Source: a virus. From it: DNA of 29,458 bases. Shown here piece by piece: positions 29,352-29,458 of the stretch. Each line of letters begins with the position of its first letter. Position 1 is the stretch's first letter. The notes under the pieces were generated by a model, which was not told the DNA's origin, did not search any database, and was given only the letters and a program-made list of their open reading frames with translations. The stretch lies in IMG/VR virus record IMGVR_UViG_3300049812_004677, positions 1 through 29,458 of that record; one strand, written 5' to 3'. The translations under genes were made by a program, and so were the position numbers.

Positions 29352-29458
29352 TGAACATGACCACCGGAACCCTGCGCGCTGGAACCGCGCTTGTGCCGCC
29401 CAAGATCGCCGGAGAAAGCTCGATCGCCTTGATGGAGACGGTGGAAGAGCAGGAAGAC
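29351..29458 (+). CDS. Start of the next virion gene (portal protein likely), partial
   Basis: Thirty-six codons are visible before the window ends. The product begins with polar, flexible sequence (MNMTTGTLRAGTALVPPKIA) and turns acidic (METVEEQED). It starts in the stop of the terminase nuclease half, the usual place of the portal gene. The fragment has no diagnostic motif, so the portal assignment rests on gene order alone. Confidence 0.4.
   Translation, partial: MNMTTGTLRAGTALVPPKIAGESSIALMETVEEQED

Noticed and set aside
1-29458. CRISPR arrays, tRNA genes, insertion sequences, integrase or att sites
   Set aside because: No regularly spaced repeats, no cloverleaf-like segment and no transposase or integrase motifs were found by reading; short repeats could be missed without computation.

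Overview
The window is a piece of a double-stranded DNA tailed-phage or prophage genome with high GC content. A Ros/MucR-type regulator, a DUF2280 small terminase, a DUF2303 protein and the general codon use suggest an alphaproteobacterial host, possibly a sphingomonad-like one; the host is inferred. There are no tRNA or rRNA genes and no CRISPR array. Coding density is very high, with most genes joined by ATGA, GTGA or TAATG overlaps.

Layout: (1) 1-1172 is the end of a structural module: the C-terminus of a large polyvalent, LPD38-like virion protein and a small two-helix membrane protein. (2) 1169-4812, minus strand, is a recombination module: a RecE/exonuclease VIII-like PD-(D/E)XK nuclease, an Erf-type annealing protein, a Ref-like HNH protein, and an inserted AP2-HNH endonuclease. 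(3) 4813-4921 is a divergent control region with an inverted repeat. (4) 4922-9934, plus strand, is an early/replication segment: a small HTH regulator, a DUF2303 protein, a DNA methyltransferase, two consecutive proteins with related DUF1376-like N-termini (one ending in an HNH nuclease) and another HNH gene. (5) 9934-18229 is accessory: a Ros/MucR regulator without its zinc-binding histidines, an HTH protein, two Lar-like CPFCG proteins, a metallopeptidase, a NUMOD4-HNH endonuclease, a Dam-like adenine methyltransferase and many small unknown proteins. Two of these small genes are preceded by copies of one two-hairpin RNA motif. (6) 18296-29458 is the packaging and tail-fibre end: small terminase, small genes, a DUF2829/Tad2-like anti-Thoeris protein, a structured noncoding region with a strong intrinsic terminator, then the large terminase.

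The most unusual point is that the large terminase is encoded in two pieces. The ATPase half (20971-21834) and the nuclease half (28578-29351) are separated by about 6.7 kb holding a 1785-residue tail fibre, its small neighbours and a free-standing HNH endonuclease that overlaps the nuclease half. Together the halves (287 + 257 residues) are about the size of a normal large terminase, and each keeps its catalytic motifs. This resembles known cases where a homing endonuclease splits a phage gene into two cooperating subunits, but here a tail-fibre cassette lies in the gap.

Other points to follow up are the repeated two-hairpin leader (15518-15560 and 15853-15895), the three-way-junction candidate RNA (20825-20912), the Tad2-like protein with an extra C-terminal region, and the six HNH genes in 29 kb.
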